A stretch of DNA of 26,695 nt from NCBI GenBank assembly GCA_015680685.1, contig MNCI01020374.1, forward strand, positions 336,599 through 363,293. The letters are read 5' to 3'. The notes beneath the pieces were generated by a model that saw nothing but the letters and a program-made list of their open reading frames with translations, did no database searches and had not been told where the DNA came from. Of this stretch, positions 1-11,114 are shown piece after piece. The position numbers were made by a program, and so were the translations under genes. This DNA is from Gnetum montanum. Lineage: Eukaryota > Streptophyta > Gnetopsida > Gnetales > Gnetaceae. The first letter of the stretch is position 1. Each line of letters begins with the position of its first letter.

Positions 1-249
1 CTTGGGTTCAGGTTACAAGCTGCTCGAATAAAGAGCCGTTCACTCTAGGACTCCTACTGCAGGCACATGGGGAAAAATTCTAACTCTGGAGTGATCAATC
101 TGCCAGAGCTTCGCTACACTAGCCAGGATTGGGAAAAAAGGGGAGTGCCGCCTCTTATTTATAGAAATGGCGGCGCAACGCGATATCGCGTACGCAATAT
201 TGCAGGAGAAGATGCGATATTGCGGCCTAGTGTAAACCGCGTCTCATCA
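1..249 (-). mobile_element. Ty3/gypsy-like LTR, partial, cut by window edge
   Basis: This is nearly identical over its first 150 bases to 24748-25028, the part of a complete LTR that includes its TATA box and TG terminus. It ends at the family terminus CTCATCA (243-249). A TATAAATA box lies on the minus strand at 156-163, and three imperfect GCGATATCGC copies follow at about 180-222, so transcription runs leftward out of the window. The base after 249 is not the polypurine tract seen at 25029. This end is therefore the outer edge of a 5' LTR or a solo LTR. The 70-codon reading frame inside it is an LTR by-product. The high similarity to the far copy suggests recent activity of this family. 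Confidence 0.8.
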
Positions 250-958
250 GATGTCATGACAAATGTCAAATATAAGTAACACTTGATATTATGTGTAATG
301 AATGCAATAGAAAAAATGCAAAATGAAATGAAAAGAACCTTTATTAATGAGAAAATAATGTATGTATCTAGGGCATGCTCTAAAGAAGATTAAATAAGAA
401 GACTAAAAACAAAAGTTGCTATATCATTGTTCTAGGAAAGACACCAAAAGAAAGACCAAAGAAGACATGAAAAAAACCATTGAATATGATTTCAAAAAAT
501 TGCAAATAAACAAAGATCTAGCTCTTTATAAAGGTGAATGGTAAAAAAAGAACTCCTATAGCTAAACACATTTTATTGGGACAAGGCTAGGATGATGATG
601 ATAATGATAATCTAGATCATGCTCCAAGGGTTTCTTAGGATTCTCTTCATTTGGCATTTGTCCCTTAGAACCAATCTAGCACTACAACCATGGTTAGACC
701 TATAGCTAGCCAAAAGGGATGGTTAATCACCTTCCTGTTTCACTTCACCGAACACCTATTACTCATTGTTTACTAACTCTACAACTCCATGTTGGCACAA
801 CCTCTAATTACTAAGTATAAATACCTCAAGTCAAACCCCCAAAGATTACCTCAAGAGACATGCCCTTTTAGATCTTATTACAATAATTACATCATTTGGT
901 TACATAATGATTTCATTATGATTACAGCATGGCACCATTTAGGAATGGGAATGTGACA
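250..958 (-). mobile_element. 3' LTR of older minus-strand LTR element, truncated
   Basis: This aligns along its length with 5905-6383: shared blocks around 281-372, 611-850 and 880-958. Its high-coordinate edge reads GGGAATGTGACA (TGTCAC... on the minus strand), matching the other LTR's TGTTAC start. The low-coordinate end lacks about 19 bases, including the terminal TG..CA, because the gypsy LTR ending at 249 was inserted there. It is longer than its partner because of an extra segment at about 379-610. No clean polypurine tract is seen beyond 958, only a G-rich stretch on the minus strand. Confidence 0.7.
379..610. repeat. Extra segment inside the older LTR
   Basis: About 230 bases are present here and absent from the partner LTR (5905-6383). 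Similar words flank the segment (TCTAGGGCATGCTCTAA at 366 and TCTAGATCATGCTCCAA at 611), so it is either a small insertion or an internal duplication that diverged. It is A-rich and contains no recognisable gene. Confidence 0.4.
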
Positions 959-3832
959 AACTACCCTCATTAGCTTTCATTCACCCTTAAATAAGTCTGC
1001 ATTAAGGATATTTCTACATTCTCTAATGCTCCCTTCATGCTCCAATGTTTCATTGTTCAAATGTTTTAATTTATCCTTTTGAAATGGGATTGAATATTTT
1101 AAAGTTCTCTCACTTGTTCTAAAAATGAAAATATAATAAGAAAAATATTTAGAAAAAATATGTCAACAATTTACCTTTACCTCTAGGTAAAGACAAGAGG
1201 TGGATTAAAGGTCTATCAATCACTAATCACCAGTCCTAACCAACATACACTATGTGCATCTTGTTTCTCTAGTTACCTAAGTGAAGGTAGAATAAATTCT
1301 CATTTCCTACTTGTATCATCCTAAAATATTTTACATGTATAATTTAGAAATATAAATTAAATAAACAAAGAGAAATAAAAATAACAAATCAAAGTAAATT
1401 CACAAAACTCTCTAATTTTCATCACCTTCAAGGAGCAAGGGATGTAGCTATAGTTTTTCTATAAGGGCTATATGGTCAAATGACCTTGTTTGGGATGTAG
1501 GGCTTGATCTTGCTCCACAATTTCTTCCTTAGGAATTAACTTTAGTAGCTTTGTAACTTCGAAGAATCAAGTATCATACCAAATGTAGTATAAGATTTTG
1601 ATAAACAAGGATTTGGCATGTCTTCAATCATCATGGTAGTTTAATTAGTGAACTATGATTCTTGATGAACACTATCCATTAACATTACTTGTTATTGAAT
1701 TCAAGGATTCAACCTATCTATGGATGAAGAAAGTAGATTATGCACTAGTCAAAGGAACTGTATGGTGAACGGATGAGAACATCTTCTTCAAATTAGGTTC
1801 CTCTTCCAAAGACTCTTTCACATATCCATATTTTAAGAATTAATGAATACCACTTCTAGCTTTTACATTGAAGTATCCATAGAGGATAAATAGTATTGGG
1901 TCAAGACTAGTATAGGTTAGGAATAGCTTGTTCTTCAAACATTCCTCGATCTTTCTAATGACTACATTTTAAGTACTAATGCTAAGGCTATGTGACTTCA
2001 CTAGAATCTTAATTGTTCTTTCTCCCCCATGCCTTGAAGTTCTAGAATTTTGAAAATCATGTCGTATAATCTCCATTAAAACTTTTGTATTAACTTGAGT
2101 TTGGCTTATTTGTAAAATATTGCATAGCCATCCATGTTATGATTAGGTTGGAGTTCGTATAGGAATTTCCATAGTAGGACTTCTTGTAGACACAAAATAT
2201 CAACATTCAAATCTTATGATTCTACAAGGATATGTGGGTATTAGTACTCATACTTGTCCAAGGGCCAAGATAAACATGTGGAATGTTTCCTTTCATTAGC
2301 TAGGATCCTTGCGAACACATTGTATGTTGTGAACTTCATACATGTTCCTAAATTCTCTCCTAACTTGTTGTCTCTCATGAATATCATATGCCTTATTAAG
2401 ACAAGGTTATCATTCTTCATGATGATCAATGTTTGTCAAATGATATACTTGCTTACTAGATTAATATAAATCTTTCTTGCATCTTCAGTTGCCAACTAAT
2501 TCTTTCAACTATGATTTATTGGATTGGTAATAGTTTGGCTTTATTCCATAGCGTTTTTCTACCCCCCTTAGAACATCAACTCTAACAATGTGACTAATAA
2601 CCAACGAGGGTTCATAAACCTAAGGTTGGTTGTATGGGTTAGTTGCCTATGTCTACTAGTATTAGTCACCTAATCCTATAATTTGAGATGACCATAAAAG
2701 TGTCATAATCATTAAATTGTTAGGCATGATTAGTTGACTTAGGTTATGGTCTACTAAGGTACAGTTTAAACTACCACCTAATTATTACCTTCCAAATGAC
2801 CAATCTGACCTCACTATTGTATTCAAAAAGCCAAAGATTGTTAGAAACAACTACTTATATGTTAAAAACAATCATTAGATGCCCAAGTTATTCTAATTTC
2901 AGCTCCCAAGACTATTCAGGTACAATTTAAGGAAAAGGATCAAAAACGGAATTTTGAGGTCCCATATGGCAAATATGACCTTACTATCACATTCAGGAGG
3001 CTAAAATGTACTAGAAAAAAATATTTATTTACTACAAAAGGCATTTGAAATCTAAAATTAGGCATAAATTTTGACAGGAGGTCATCCATCACATTACTAC
3101 TACAAAATTGACTTTTTAAGCATGTTGACTACCCATGAATCCATTTGACTAAGTTCGTTAAAATTGACAACATTCTCGTAGTTAAATTTTAAGATTGAAT
3201 TTTAAATTTCAAACAGAATATTTCCTGCCCAATTATGGTGCAAACCAGCAATGTCTATGGGCATCAAATGTGGTATGGACCTGGCATGCTTGTGATGTCT
3301 GTGAGCTTGAGGCCAATATGAACTTGGCATGCTCATGATGTCCATGAATGCCGTGGGTCTATACTGTCAAAATTCACAGAAGCAAGAGTTTCGGCGACAT
3401 GGTAGGCATTGACATGGGGCACTGGCAACGTAGGCAAATGTTGAGAGTAGCATGCATAGACACCAGTGGCAGGCAAAGATGGTAGCAGTGGTGGGTAAGC
3501 AAGTAGAGCATGCCACAGAAAATAGTAGATATCGCAGCAACGCAGGCATAGATGAAGGGTACAAGGCTGGGGCAACAAGCAAGCGAGGCGATGGCATGCC
3601 AGTAAGGCTTAGTAGCATGTAAGCAAGACACCAGCGGCCGGCGAACCAAGGTTTTTATTTTTCCCTTGGCCAAGAGGGTTGGTACGAGCATTTGTGTGTG
3701 CAGTTTTAGCCATGCAAGCGAGACCAACAAGAAACATGTCAACCTATGATGGCCATGGGCCGCTCTTTGTCTGCGGCAACAAGTCACGTTGTTTGCTTGG
3801 CAGCAGACCACACTTCTTGTGCAACCATTTTT

Positions 3833-3835
<3 letters not shown>

Positions 3836-3867
<32 letters not shown>

Positions 3868-3896
3868 CNATATATATATATATAATACTAAATGTA
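3836..3896. repeat. TA dinucleotide microsatellite
   Basis: This is two runs of TA dinucleotides joined by AATAC, with one ambiguous base N at 3869. The N probably marks an assembly or sequencing uncertainty in the array, so its true length is unknown. Confidence 0.9.
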
Positions 3897-4548
3897 CACA
3901 AGTGGTCATGTGACTTGGTTGGTAAGCAAAATGAGGTTGAAAATTCTAATTTAATAATTGGATGGTTATGGTTTTGATTCCATGCTTCAAAATTTTGAAA
4001 TTAGATTAAATTTTTAAATTTTAATTTTATTAAGACACATTTTACAATAAACTTGAAACTATAATATCTCTCTAATTGTAAGTTGGAATTGGTATAGTTG
4101 GAATCATCTCGATGAGCACTATGCATTGGACATGTCCTTAAGACATGAAAACCAAGTTAAGTTTTCATAATTTTGAAAGACTAAAATGACTTATTTTACC
4201 AAATGATAATATTAAAGTGTCCTATGGGCAAAATTAGTACTCCTAAGTAACTTACTTCAATTATAACATATTGTGCAAATTACCAAGGAGGATAAGGATT
4301 ATCAAGCTCAATTCGTATAACTCTAAAAAGAGGGTTAGTAGGGTAAAATAGCTCATTATTATTTGACAAGTGTTGGTTTTCCTACCATCCCCTTGCCGAT
4401 AATCCTTACTAATCAAGTATAAGGGATATTTAAGTAACTTAATTTCCTTATGTTATACTTCACTATTGATTAGAACCTAGACAAGGGTGTGGAATATCAT
4501 GTTGTTGGGGTTTGGATGTTCTAGGGATGAAAAAACTTAATGACAAGG

Positions 4549-5471
4549 TGATGAGAGGCGAGGTACCCCTATGCCCAACCATACAAATCACAAAGCATTC
4601 ATGCACGATCCGATCGAATTCCATGGACTTTATCATTTCTGGTGCACTAATCTTCTAGGAAGTGAATCTTATCTTAAGGTCAATCATTGTCTTCCCAATT
4701 ACACTTGTGAGGTACACTAGTATGGTTAAGTGTAACTGAGGCATCTAATTTTTATCATTTTGTATTTTATGGTTTTTGTATTTAAAGGAAGATAAAAGTG
4801 ATTAGATTAACTAATTTAAATTAACTAAGTAACTAACATCTAACTAATCTTAACATAAGCATCCGATCCCACTTTCTGTACACATCTTGAACCCACCTAT
4901 CCACTATTGGGTGACCAAGCATTATGCTACTCGGCGTACCAAGCAATAATGCTATTGGGATTACCAAGCGAATACATGTTACGCTTGAAGCAGTCATACT
5001 TATGTGTTTAATCTATCTTGCTTAGTCACTTCATTAACTTATTTACTGAAAACATTTAATAAATAATTGAAAGCATTAAATAAATAATTGAAAACATTAA
5101 ATGCATAAACAAAATATTTAATCTATCCAAAGTGCTGCAAAGTTTATCAGAAAGCTCATCTTTATTGCCGCACACACTGTTGTGCTCAGGTACAACAATG
5201 CTCGAATAAAGATTCATATAACCAATGGCTTCTGTTGTGAACACTCAGGAGGAAAATTCTAACTTTCAAATGGAAAAACTACAAGAGCTTCATTGCAACT
5301 AAAATCTCTATTGCCATGAATGCGGCTGGTGGATGTGTATTTATAGCCAACTACAAACACTGCATCGACAAGGCCACATCGACGCATGATGTGATGCATC
5401 AACTAGGCCTCGTTGACAAAACCCAGTTGACAAGGCCATGTTGACGTAGCCAATAGAACTATGACTCATCA
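4549..5471 (-). mobile_element. Solo LTR of the TGATGAG family, with 5-bp target duplication
   Basis: It begins TGATGAG and ends CTCATCA, the inverted ends of the family seen complete at 23958-25028. Shared internal blocks include GGCGAGGTACCCCTA near the left end, GCATCCGATCCCACTT near 4860, the TTTATTGCCG(C/T)ACACA block near 5161 and a TATA box (TATTTATAG on plus) near 5338. It is flanked directly by CAAGG on both sides (4544-4548 and 5472-5476), with no internal region. That makes it a solo LTR left by LTR-LTR recombination. It lies inside the older element, so it is the younger of the two, but it is much diverged from the copy at 23958. Confidence 0.85.
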
Positions 5472-5890
5472 CAAGGCAATGTCCTAGTAGGCCTTTAGGA
5501 AAGGATTAGTTCATGACTCAAAGACAAGGGGTCTCCAACTTTATGGGAAAACACTAGGGATTATCAAAGTTGCTTTCCTAAATTAGGCTTTAATAGTTAG
5601 GGTCTTGAGACTTATGAGGAAATCAAATACTACTAAGAAATGGATAAGAGTTACTTAGATAGGTGTCACCTTTCTTTACCAGAATCTGCTAAAATTGATG
5701 TACCTTGGTGATGTATTGTTGAAGCCTGGTTATTAATATCCATGAAAGTTGATGGAAAGACATCTTCTTCATTAGCATAGTTCACCTTGGACATGATGCA
5801 CATTTGATAGGTTCATCTTGGATCATGGCTCATGATTTGTCATCGAGACACAGTCAACCCTTGATTTTCATTGGTCCCAAGTCATAATTT

Positions 5891-5902
5891 GCTCTAATAC
5901 CA
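5891..5902 (-). other. Primer-binding site (initiator Met tRNA type)
   Basis: On the minus strand this reads TGGTATTAGAGC. It begins two bases after the LTR end and differs in one base from the usual plant retrotransposon site TGGTATCAGAGC, complementary to the initiator tRNA-Met 3' end. It fixes the element's orientation (minus) and marks 5905-6383 as the 5' LTR. Confidence 0.75.
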
Positions 5903-5904
5903 AT

Positions 5905-6383
5905 TGTGATATCTCATTCTCAAATGTCATAGCAAATGTCAAATATATGTAACATTCAACATTATGTGTAATGAATGCAATAGGGAAAATGCAGAAGGAA
6001 ATGAAAGGGAACTTTATTAATAAAAAAAATAATGTATGTATCTAGGTCACGCTCTAAGGGTTCCTTGAGGTTATATTCCTTCAACATTTAATCCAGCATG
6101 GCTAGGCCTAGACCCAACTCGAAGGAATGGTCAGTCACCTTCCTATCTTGCTTCACCTGGCACCCATTACTTGCCTTTTATCGACTCCTTAACTCTATGC
6201 TAGCACAACCCCTAATTCTCAAGTATAAATACCTCAGGTTAAGCTACCAAAGGTTACCTCAAGAGATATGCCCATTATTATTATGTGTCCTTTCGCATCA
6301 TATTACAATAATTACATCATTTGGTTACATAATGACTCCATTATGATTACACAAAGATACCATTTGGAAATGGGAATGTAACA
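5905..6383 (-). mobile_element. 5' LTR of older minus-strand element
   Basis: This 479-bp segment has TGTGATATC at its low end and AATGTAACA at its high end, so on the minus strand it starts TGTTACATT and ends GATATCACA. It is homologous to 250-958 and is followed by the primer-binding site. The 82-codon frame that can be read through it on the plus strand is not a gene. Confidence 0.8.
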
Positions 6384-6387
6384 ATTC

Positions 6388-6612
6388 TACAAGAGGAAAA
6401 CATTGAACTAAAGAGACAAAAAGAAGATAGAAGAAAGCATATAAAATCTTTGGTTGAAACTTTTAAAGAGGAGCTATATTACTATTCATCATGGACAAAT
6501 AAGAAAGACCATTACAAGAGGAAATTGGATCTAGAATTAACAAATATGATAGAGGCACTACAATCTATCTCAATTATTCTTTCTTATCAACTAGGTGCCC
6601 CAATCATGTTAT
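6388..6612 (+). pseudogene. Coding-like coiled-coil fragment, unknown origin
   Basis: A frame with no ATG runs open for about 75 codons to the TAA near 6612. It is rich in Glu, Lys, Arg and Leu with heptad-like spacing (EENIELKRQKEDRRK near its start), suggesting a coiled coil. It lies just outside the older element's 5' LTR and is followed by the solo LTR at 6656, so it is a cut fragment. A gag-like structural protein of another retroelement is one possibility; I recognise no family. Confidence 0.3.
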
Positions 6613-6655
6613 AAGAAAGGAAGAGATTGATAGAATAAATGCAATATTAAGAATC

Positions 6656-7434
6656 TGATGAGTTATCATTTCATTGGCCACGATATCGTAGCCTATCTCC
6701 TCATCTATAAATAAGAGGTAGACAAATCTGGAAGGCAGTTTTTTAGTTCTTAGCTTTAAGTGTTTAGTTTTAAGTAGTTCTTCTCTTAACCCTTTCCCCC
6801 CAATGCATGCCCGCAGTGTGGTGATTGTAATTGTACGGCATCCTTATTCGAGTGTGACGTACTTGGACACGCGCATGACCAGAAATAAAGATCGAGATTA
6901 CTTCATCATTACAGCATTCACTTAGTTTAATTATTTATTTAATTGTTATTTACCGCTTTCTTAGTTAATATCTCTTCACCCTAAACTCCTATTAAATGCA
7001 GAATGAGTACAACTTGATTATGAACATTTAAGTGTGACTACTTGGTAACCCAGTAGTGTACCTAGAATCTGCACTTGGTAATCCCAGTGGTAGTCATGCA
7101 CGAGGTCCAAGATGTGTACAGATGATTGAGGAACGGATGCTCATCGCACTTAGGCTAACTTAGATTCTCTCTCACCCTCTCTCTCTTAGCTTAGTTAATA
7201 TTATTTTCCATTATCTCCAGGAGTAGCATTAGTATAGGAACACATCATACACCTCATTCTAGACTAAACCATACGTGACAAAGTTAACACTAGTCCAGAT
7301 GGGAAGATAGTGAACTACGACCTAAGGATAACTGTCTTGATACCACAACTAGTCCGTCTACGGAGTTTGACCGAATCATGCGTGAAACACTCGTATTTGT
7401 ATGGTTGAGTGTAGGGCTACCTTGCCACTCATCA
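6656..7434 (+). mobile_element. Solo LTR of the TGATGAG family, opposite orientation
   Basis: This starts TGATGAG and ends CTCATCA, and its reverse complement aligns with 23958-25028. Examples are the reversed GAGTGGCAAGGTAGCCCTA block at 7412-7431, the GGTAACCCAGTAG and GGTAATCCCAGTGG blocks near 7045-7090, and a plus-strand TATAAATAAGAGG box near 6705. An AATAAAG signal lies at about 6885. Flanks are GAATC on the left (6651-6655) and AAATC on the right (7435-7439), a 5-bp target duplication with one mismatch. The absence of an internal region makes it a solo LTR. Confidence 0.75.
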
Positions 7435-9390
7435 AAATCCATATAGAAAATAGAGATAGAAAGGAGAACATGATGCTTTTGGAGATGACTAAATCAAATT
7501 TTGAGAGAACCAATTATAAAGAGACTAACATAGCTAGATGAAGACCAATATTCAAGAGTCAAGGAACTCCTACAAGCTATTGTAACAAGATTATACAATT
7601 TTGTTTAAAACATAATGATTAAAATGTTAATTCATAACTTGTTTATGATCATAAATGACTTCCACTGTGAAATGAAGATGTGCTCCAAATTTTTACATAA
7701 GCTTTATGAGACAATTGGCATACAAAACAATTTAGTTATACCTTGGTAGGAATTGATGGATACAAGATCCACTAATGTAAGAGAAGTAGTAGGAATAGGA
7801 GAAGAGAAACAAGAGATCAACTCTTGTAATCATCAAGCTTTTGCAAAAAAAACTTTGACCTTTTGGATTTTGCTTTTTTGAAGTTTGTTGTAATGTTCTA
7901 TACTTGTATATGATTAAATAAAGAAAAGCTTTTTTGTGCCGAAAGTTATCATTCATACTTTGTGTTCCAGTAGGCTTTCTTACATTTAATAAAGTTATAT
8001 TTTGTCAATTCTCTTTAAGCTTTATTGACATAAAGTTAAGTTTTAACAAAATTTCTTTTTTTCTTTTTAGATTTACTTTGATATTTAGGAAAGGGAAAGT
8101 TAATTCTTAAAGTCATGCTCCTAGTTATGTTAATTTGCACAACCTAAGATTGATATAATTAGAATAAGGTAAATAAGGAAAAAATCACTCTCCCTAACCT
8201 ATACACAAGTATTTGGACCATCATCAAAAGTGTATTTGATTTTTTTTTTCTTTTTTTTTTTTGGCAAAAAAAAACACCCTATGCTAGGACAAACAACTGC
8301 CTCAACCCTAATTCAAACTTGCAAACCCTTACACAAAGAAGCTTAGATTATAAACTATTCTAAGCATGGAAAAAGGTATCAACAATGTGATTGACCCATC
8401 TGTTTTATTAGTAAAAAGGTTCTAAATCCATCTCTTTTATTAAAGATTGTTAGATGACTGACGATACATTATTACACTTTGGAAACAAATATGATGCATG
8501 TGTGTAGCTTTCAAGTTTTTTAATTACGTTGTTTTTAACTTTTTTTTAGCTTTATGTAATATATTTTTTATTTCTCATAGAGGAATCATAATCGCTAAGA
8601 TACCCACGAGCACACACAACAACCAATTGCTAACTGGTTTAATCCTCTAACACACCATTGTTTTAGAATTCGGAACCACAATTTCTTTCAAATAATCACG
8701 TATGCCAATCAACCTTACAGCAAAGTCACCAGCGGAAAGATCAAAGAGAAAGCAAACACACTACCCTTCTAATTAATTTAGCACTGGCACATTGACCACT
8801 ATGTGAAATGTAACCGAGTCTTACTAGAACGGAGGTAGAAATCAGAGAAAGCTCTGTTCTGCCTTGGAAAAAAAAAACCACAAGAAAGCACAAAGCATGA
8901 AATTTTAAGACAGATGACTTGCTTTGCACTCTGAAGGGCTATTTACACTTTTTCATTGGGGGCACTTGGATGACGTTAAACATACTTTATAAAAATTCAT
9001 TTCATTTCAAAGTTTGAGGTCGTCAAAACATGCAAAAAATTTGCTGTAAAACATTGATCAAAATGCGCATATAATCAAATTACACAAAATCACCAAAATG
9101 CAAAAATAAACCGAAAACTAACTTCTAGCCATTAATGCACTTGTTTGCACTGCGTGAATGTGTTTTAGCGAGTGTTCTAAAATCTTCTATCACACTAACA
9201 ACAACAATGGTGTATGTATGTAGACTCTAAGTGTTTGTGATAGGGACCAAAATTGTGATTGAGTTTGATAAATTCTGGTACAAGTTTGTTTTCTCATCAA
9301 GAATATTTTATAGGCCAAAAAATTAGTTACCAAGGATTAACTTCTAGTTTAAATGGGAAATATGAAACCATTCTTGTGAAAACTATTACA
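7435..9390. other. AT-rich spacer with no supported gene
   Basis: I find no protein motif, RNA gene or bounded element here. Short open frames (for example at 7732-7956 minus and 8741-8929 minus) have no recognisable content. An AATAAAG word near 7918 could be a decayed polyadenylation signal, and a T-rich/A-rich pair lies at 8230-8276. The stretch is probably old transposon debris. Confidence 0.4.
8230..8276. repeat. Poly(T) followed by poly(A) tract
   Basis: Two long T runs separated by a C are followed by GGC and then nine A. The tract can fold back on itself and is probably slippage-prone. No element boundary is evident. Confidence 0.6.
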
Positions 9391-9554
9391 ACAAATTTTG
9401 CTAGTTTTAAATTTAAAACCATTTGTTTTCCATAACGTATAAACAATTACATTGTAACTTTCCATAATACCTAAACGGTTACATTGAAACCATTAGTTTT
9501 CCATAACATGTAAACAATTACATTGAAACTTTTCATAACACATAAATGGTTACA
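9391..9554 (-). repeat. 3' LTR of the copia element
   Basis: Directly after the minus-strand polypurine tract (AAGTGGGAGAA, from 9555 upward) the LTR begins TGTAACCATT. It is built from repeats of about 40 bp carrying the words GTTATGGAAA and CAATGTAA. The same repeats make up 17645-17915, in greater number. The low-coordinate end is approximate. Confidence 0.65.
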
Positions 9555-9879
9555 TTCTCCCACTTGATCTTCATATTTATTTTAATATCTATCAAACCAA
9601 ACTTTCAAGAAATAAATACATGAATCATGGTGATACTTCTTCTAAATGTGAGTATTATGTTCCAATGTATTATTTGTTAAACTTAATTCCTTATATGGTA
9701 ATTAAACTTTATAAATAAACCCAATATTTATTATAGGTGCTGCCATATGAAAATTTTCTCTAATAACTATATGCACAAACTGAATATAAGAAAATATCAC
9801 AACTAAATAAGAGTTTCATTAAGACTGTAAAATTGTATGTACAAACAAATTACATTATGGAACCAAGTCTCATTTGAAC

Positions 9880-10405
9880 TACATGATCCTTAAATGACTT
9901 TGGTGGCATTCTTTTTGTCAAAAGATTAACTATCCTAAATTCAGTGTTTATATGCTCAATAATCACTTTTTTTAATATGTTCTCTTATGGTTAAGTATTT
10001 CACGTCAATGTGTTTACTTTGATTGCCACTTTTATTATTCTTAGCCATAAAGACAATAGCTAAATTATCACCAAATATTCTTAATGGCCTAAATACACAA
10101 TTTACAATTCTAAGGCCTAACATGAAACTCTTCAACCATACACCATGTAAAATAGCCTCAAAACAAGAAATGAACTTTGCCTCCATTGTAAAAGTAGTAA
10201 CCAAAGTTTACTTTCCACTCCTTTGGCCAACATAAAAATATAACCAAATGTTGATTTCCTAGAATCAATGCAACCAACAAAGTTTGAATCAGAATAGCCA
10301 ATCACCTCTAGATTGTTAGTTCATCTATAGATAAGCATGTAATCTTTTGTACCTTGAAGATACCTCATCACCTTCTTTGCAACCCTCTAATGGTAAATGC
10401 CTAGA
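9880..10405 (-). pseudogene. copia RNase H domain, degenerate
   Basis: The minus strand encodes the end of a copia polyprotein. It begins at AKKVMRYLQGTKDY (about 10350-10391), then GYSDSNFVG with the first RNase H acidic residue (near 10290). After that comes TMEAKFISCFEA (near 10180), an IFGDNLA segment, the SKHIDVKY motif (near 10010), and finally a tail with LLTKRMPP near 9910. Several stops and small shifts break it. At 10405 the reading frame runs straight into the foreign insertion. Its missing N-terminal neighbour resumes at 14423. Confidence 0.85.
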
Positions 10406-10910
10406 CTAGCTTAGTTATATATTTATAATATATATCTATAAATTGGCCGAGAGAATCTTATTTGTTTATAAGTAAAAAGTTCTTTGAGTAAAAAATTTCA
10501 CGACTTTTGGACGAATAACAAGATTTAAAAACCCAAATTTTCATGCCTTTTGGACAAAGAACAAAAATTCTGTACCTTATTTTCTTAAGGATGGGTTTTC
10601 TTTAAAAAAAATTGCATCAATTAGTGTATGCTCTCACCCTCGGCCGAATTTGTTGTTTTTGATATATAATGCAAATTCAGCCGAGAGTGAGAGTATACAC
10701 TAATTGATGGAAAAAAAATTTCAGAAAACCATCCTTAGGAAAAATAAGGTACATAAATCTTGTTCTTCGTATGAAAATTTTGGTTTTTAAATCTTGTTCT
10801 TTGTCCAAAAGTCGTGAAATTTTTTACTCAAAGAATTTTTTACTTGTAAACAAATAAGATTCTCTTGGCCAATTTATAGATATATATTATAAATATATAA
10901 TTAAGCTAGT
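10405..10910. repeat. Near-perfect 0.5-kb palindrome (foldback)
   Basis: The arms are about 10405-10650 and 10670-10910, with the centre near 10660. Paired blocks include ACTAGCTTA with TAAGCTAGT at the tips, ATAAATTGGCC with GGCCAATTTAT, GAGAATCTTATTTGTTTA with its complement near 10850, and TGCTCTCACCCTCGGCCGA with its complement near 10680. The right arm differs by small indels. It could form a long hairpin and, if transcribed, a double-stranded RNA. Its outer left tip coincides with the end of the 4-kb insertion. No target duplication flanks it, so an independent MITE is less likely than an inverted duplication of the larger element's end. Confidence 0.8.
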
Positions 10911-11114
10911 GATCACCAGTCGTCTGCTGCAGAGATGATTTAAACATAACAGATAAAAATATTATAAGACCATGGAATGCTTTATTGAATGATCATAAAC
11001 ATGTTGTAATACAGCAGAAATGATTAATGTACAAACTTGCGTAATTGAAAATGTATAGTTACAAATGATCTGACATTCAAAATGATAAAAATTAGATGAC
11101 AGAAAAGAATGAGA

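Larger units (their letters stand above)
959..5904 (-). mobile_element. Internal region of older LTR element, apparently non-coding
   Basis: This lies between the two related LTRs (250-958 and 5905-6383), with a primer-binding site at its right end, so the element reads right to left. Without the solo LTR nested at 4549-5471, the internal part is about 4.0 kb. No run in either strand gave me a convincing gag, protease, integrase or reverse transcriptase motif; reading frames are short and interrupted. A more GC-rich patch at about 3330-3810 and a TA microsatellite interrupt the AT-rich sequence. The structure fits a LARD-type non-autonomous element or a very decayed autonomous one. I cannot separate these by eye. 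Confidence 0.5.

Noticed and set aside
67-279. 70-codon frame, repeated at 24815-25009
   Set aside because: Both lie inside copies of the same LTR and run antisense to its TATA box. Their similarity comes from the LTR, not from protein conservation.
2241-2469. Overlapping short frames; the plus one has a NFIHVPKFSPNLLSL stretch a little like the copia GAG-pre-integrase block
   Set aside because: The resemblance is short, the flanks show no copia motif, and the orientation is opposite to the enclosing element.
3374-3811. 145-codon minus-strand frame in a GC-richer patch
   Set aside because: It has Cys/Leu/Pro-rich composition, two other frames are open over the same bases, and there is no motif; it looks like a composition effect.
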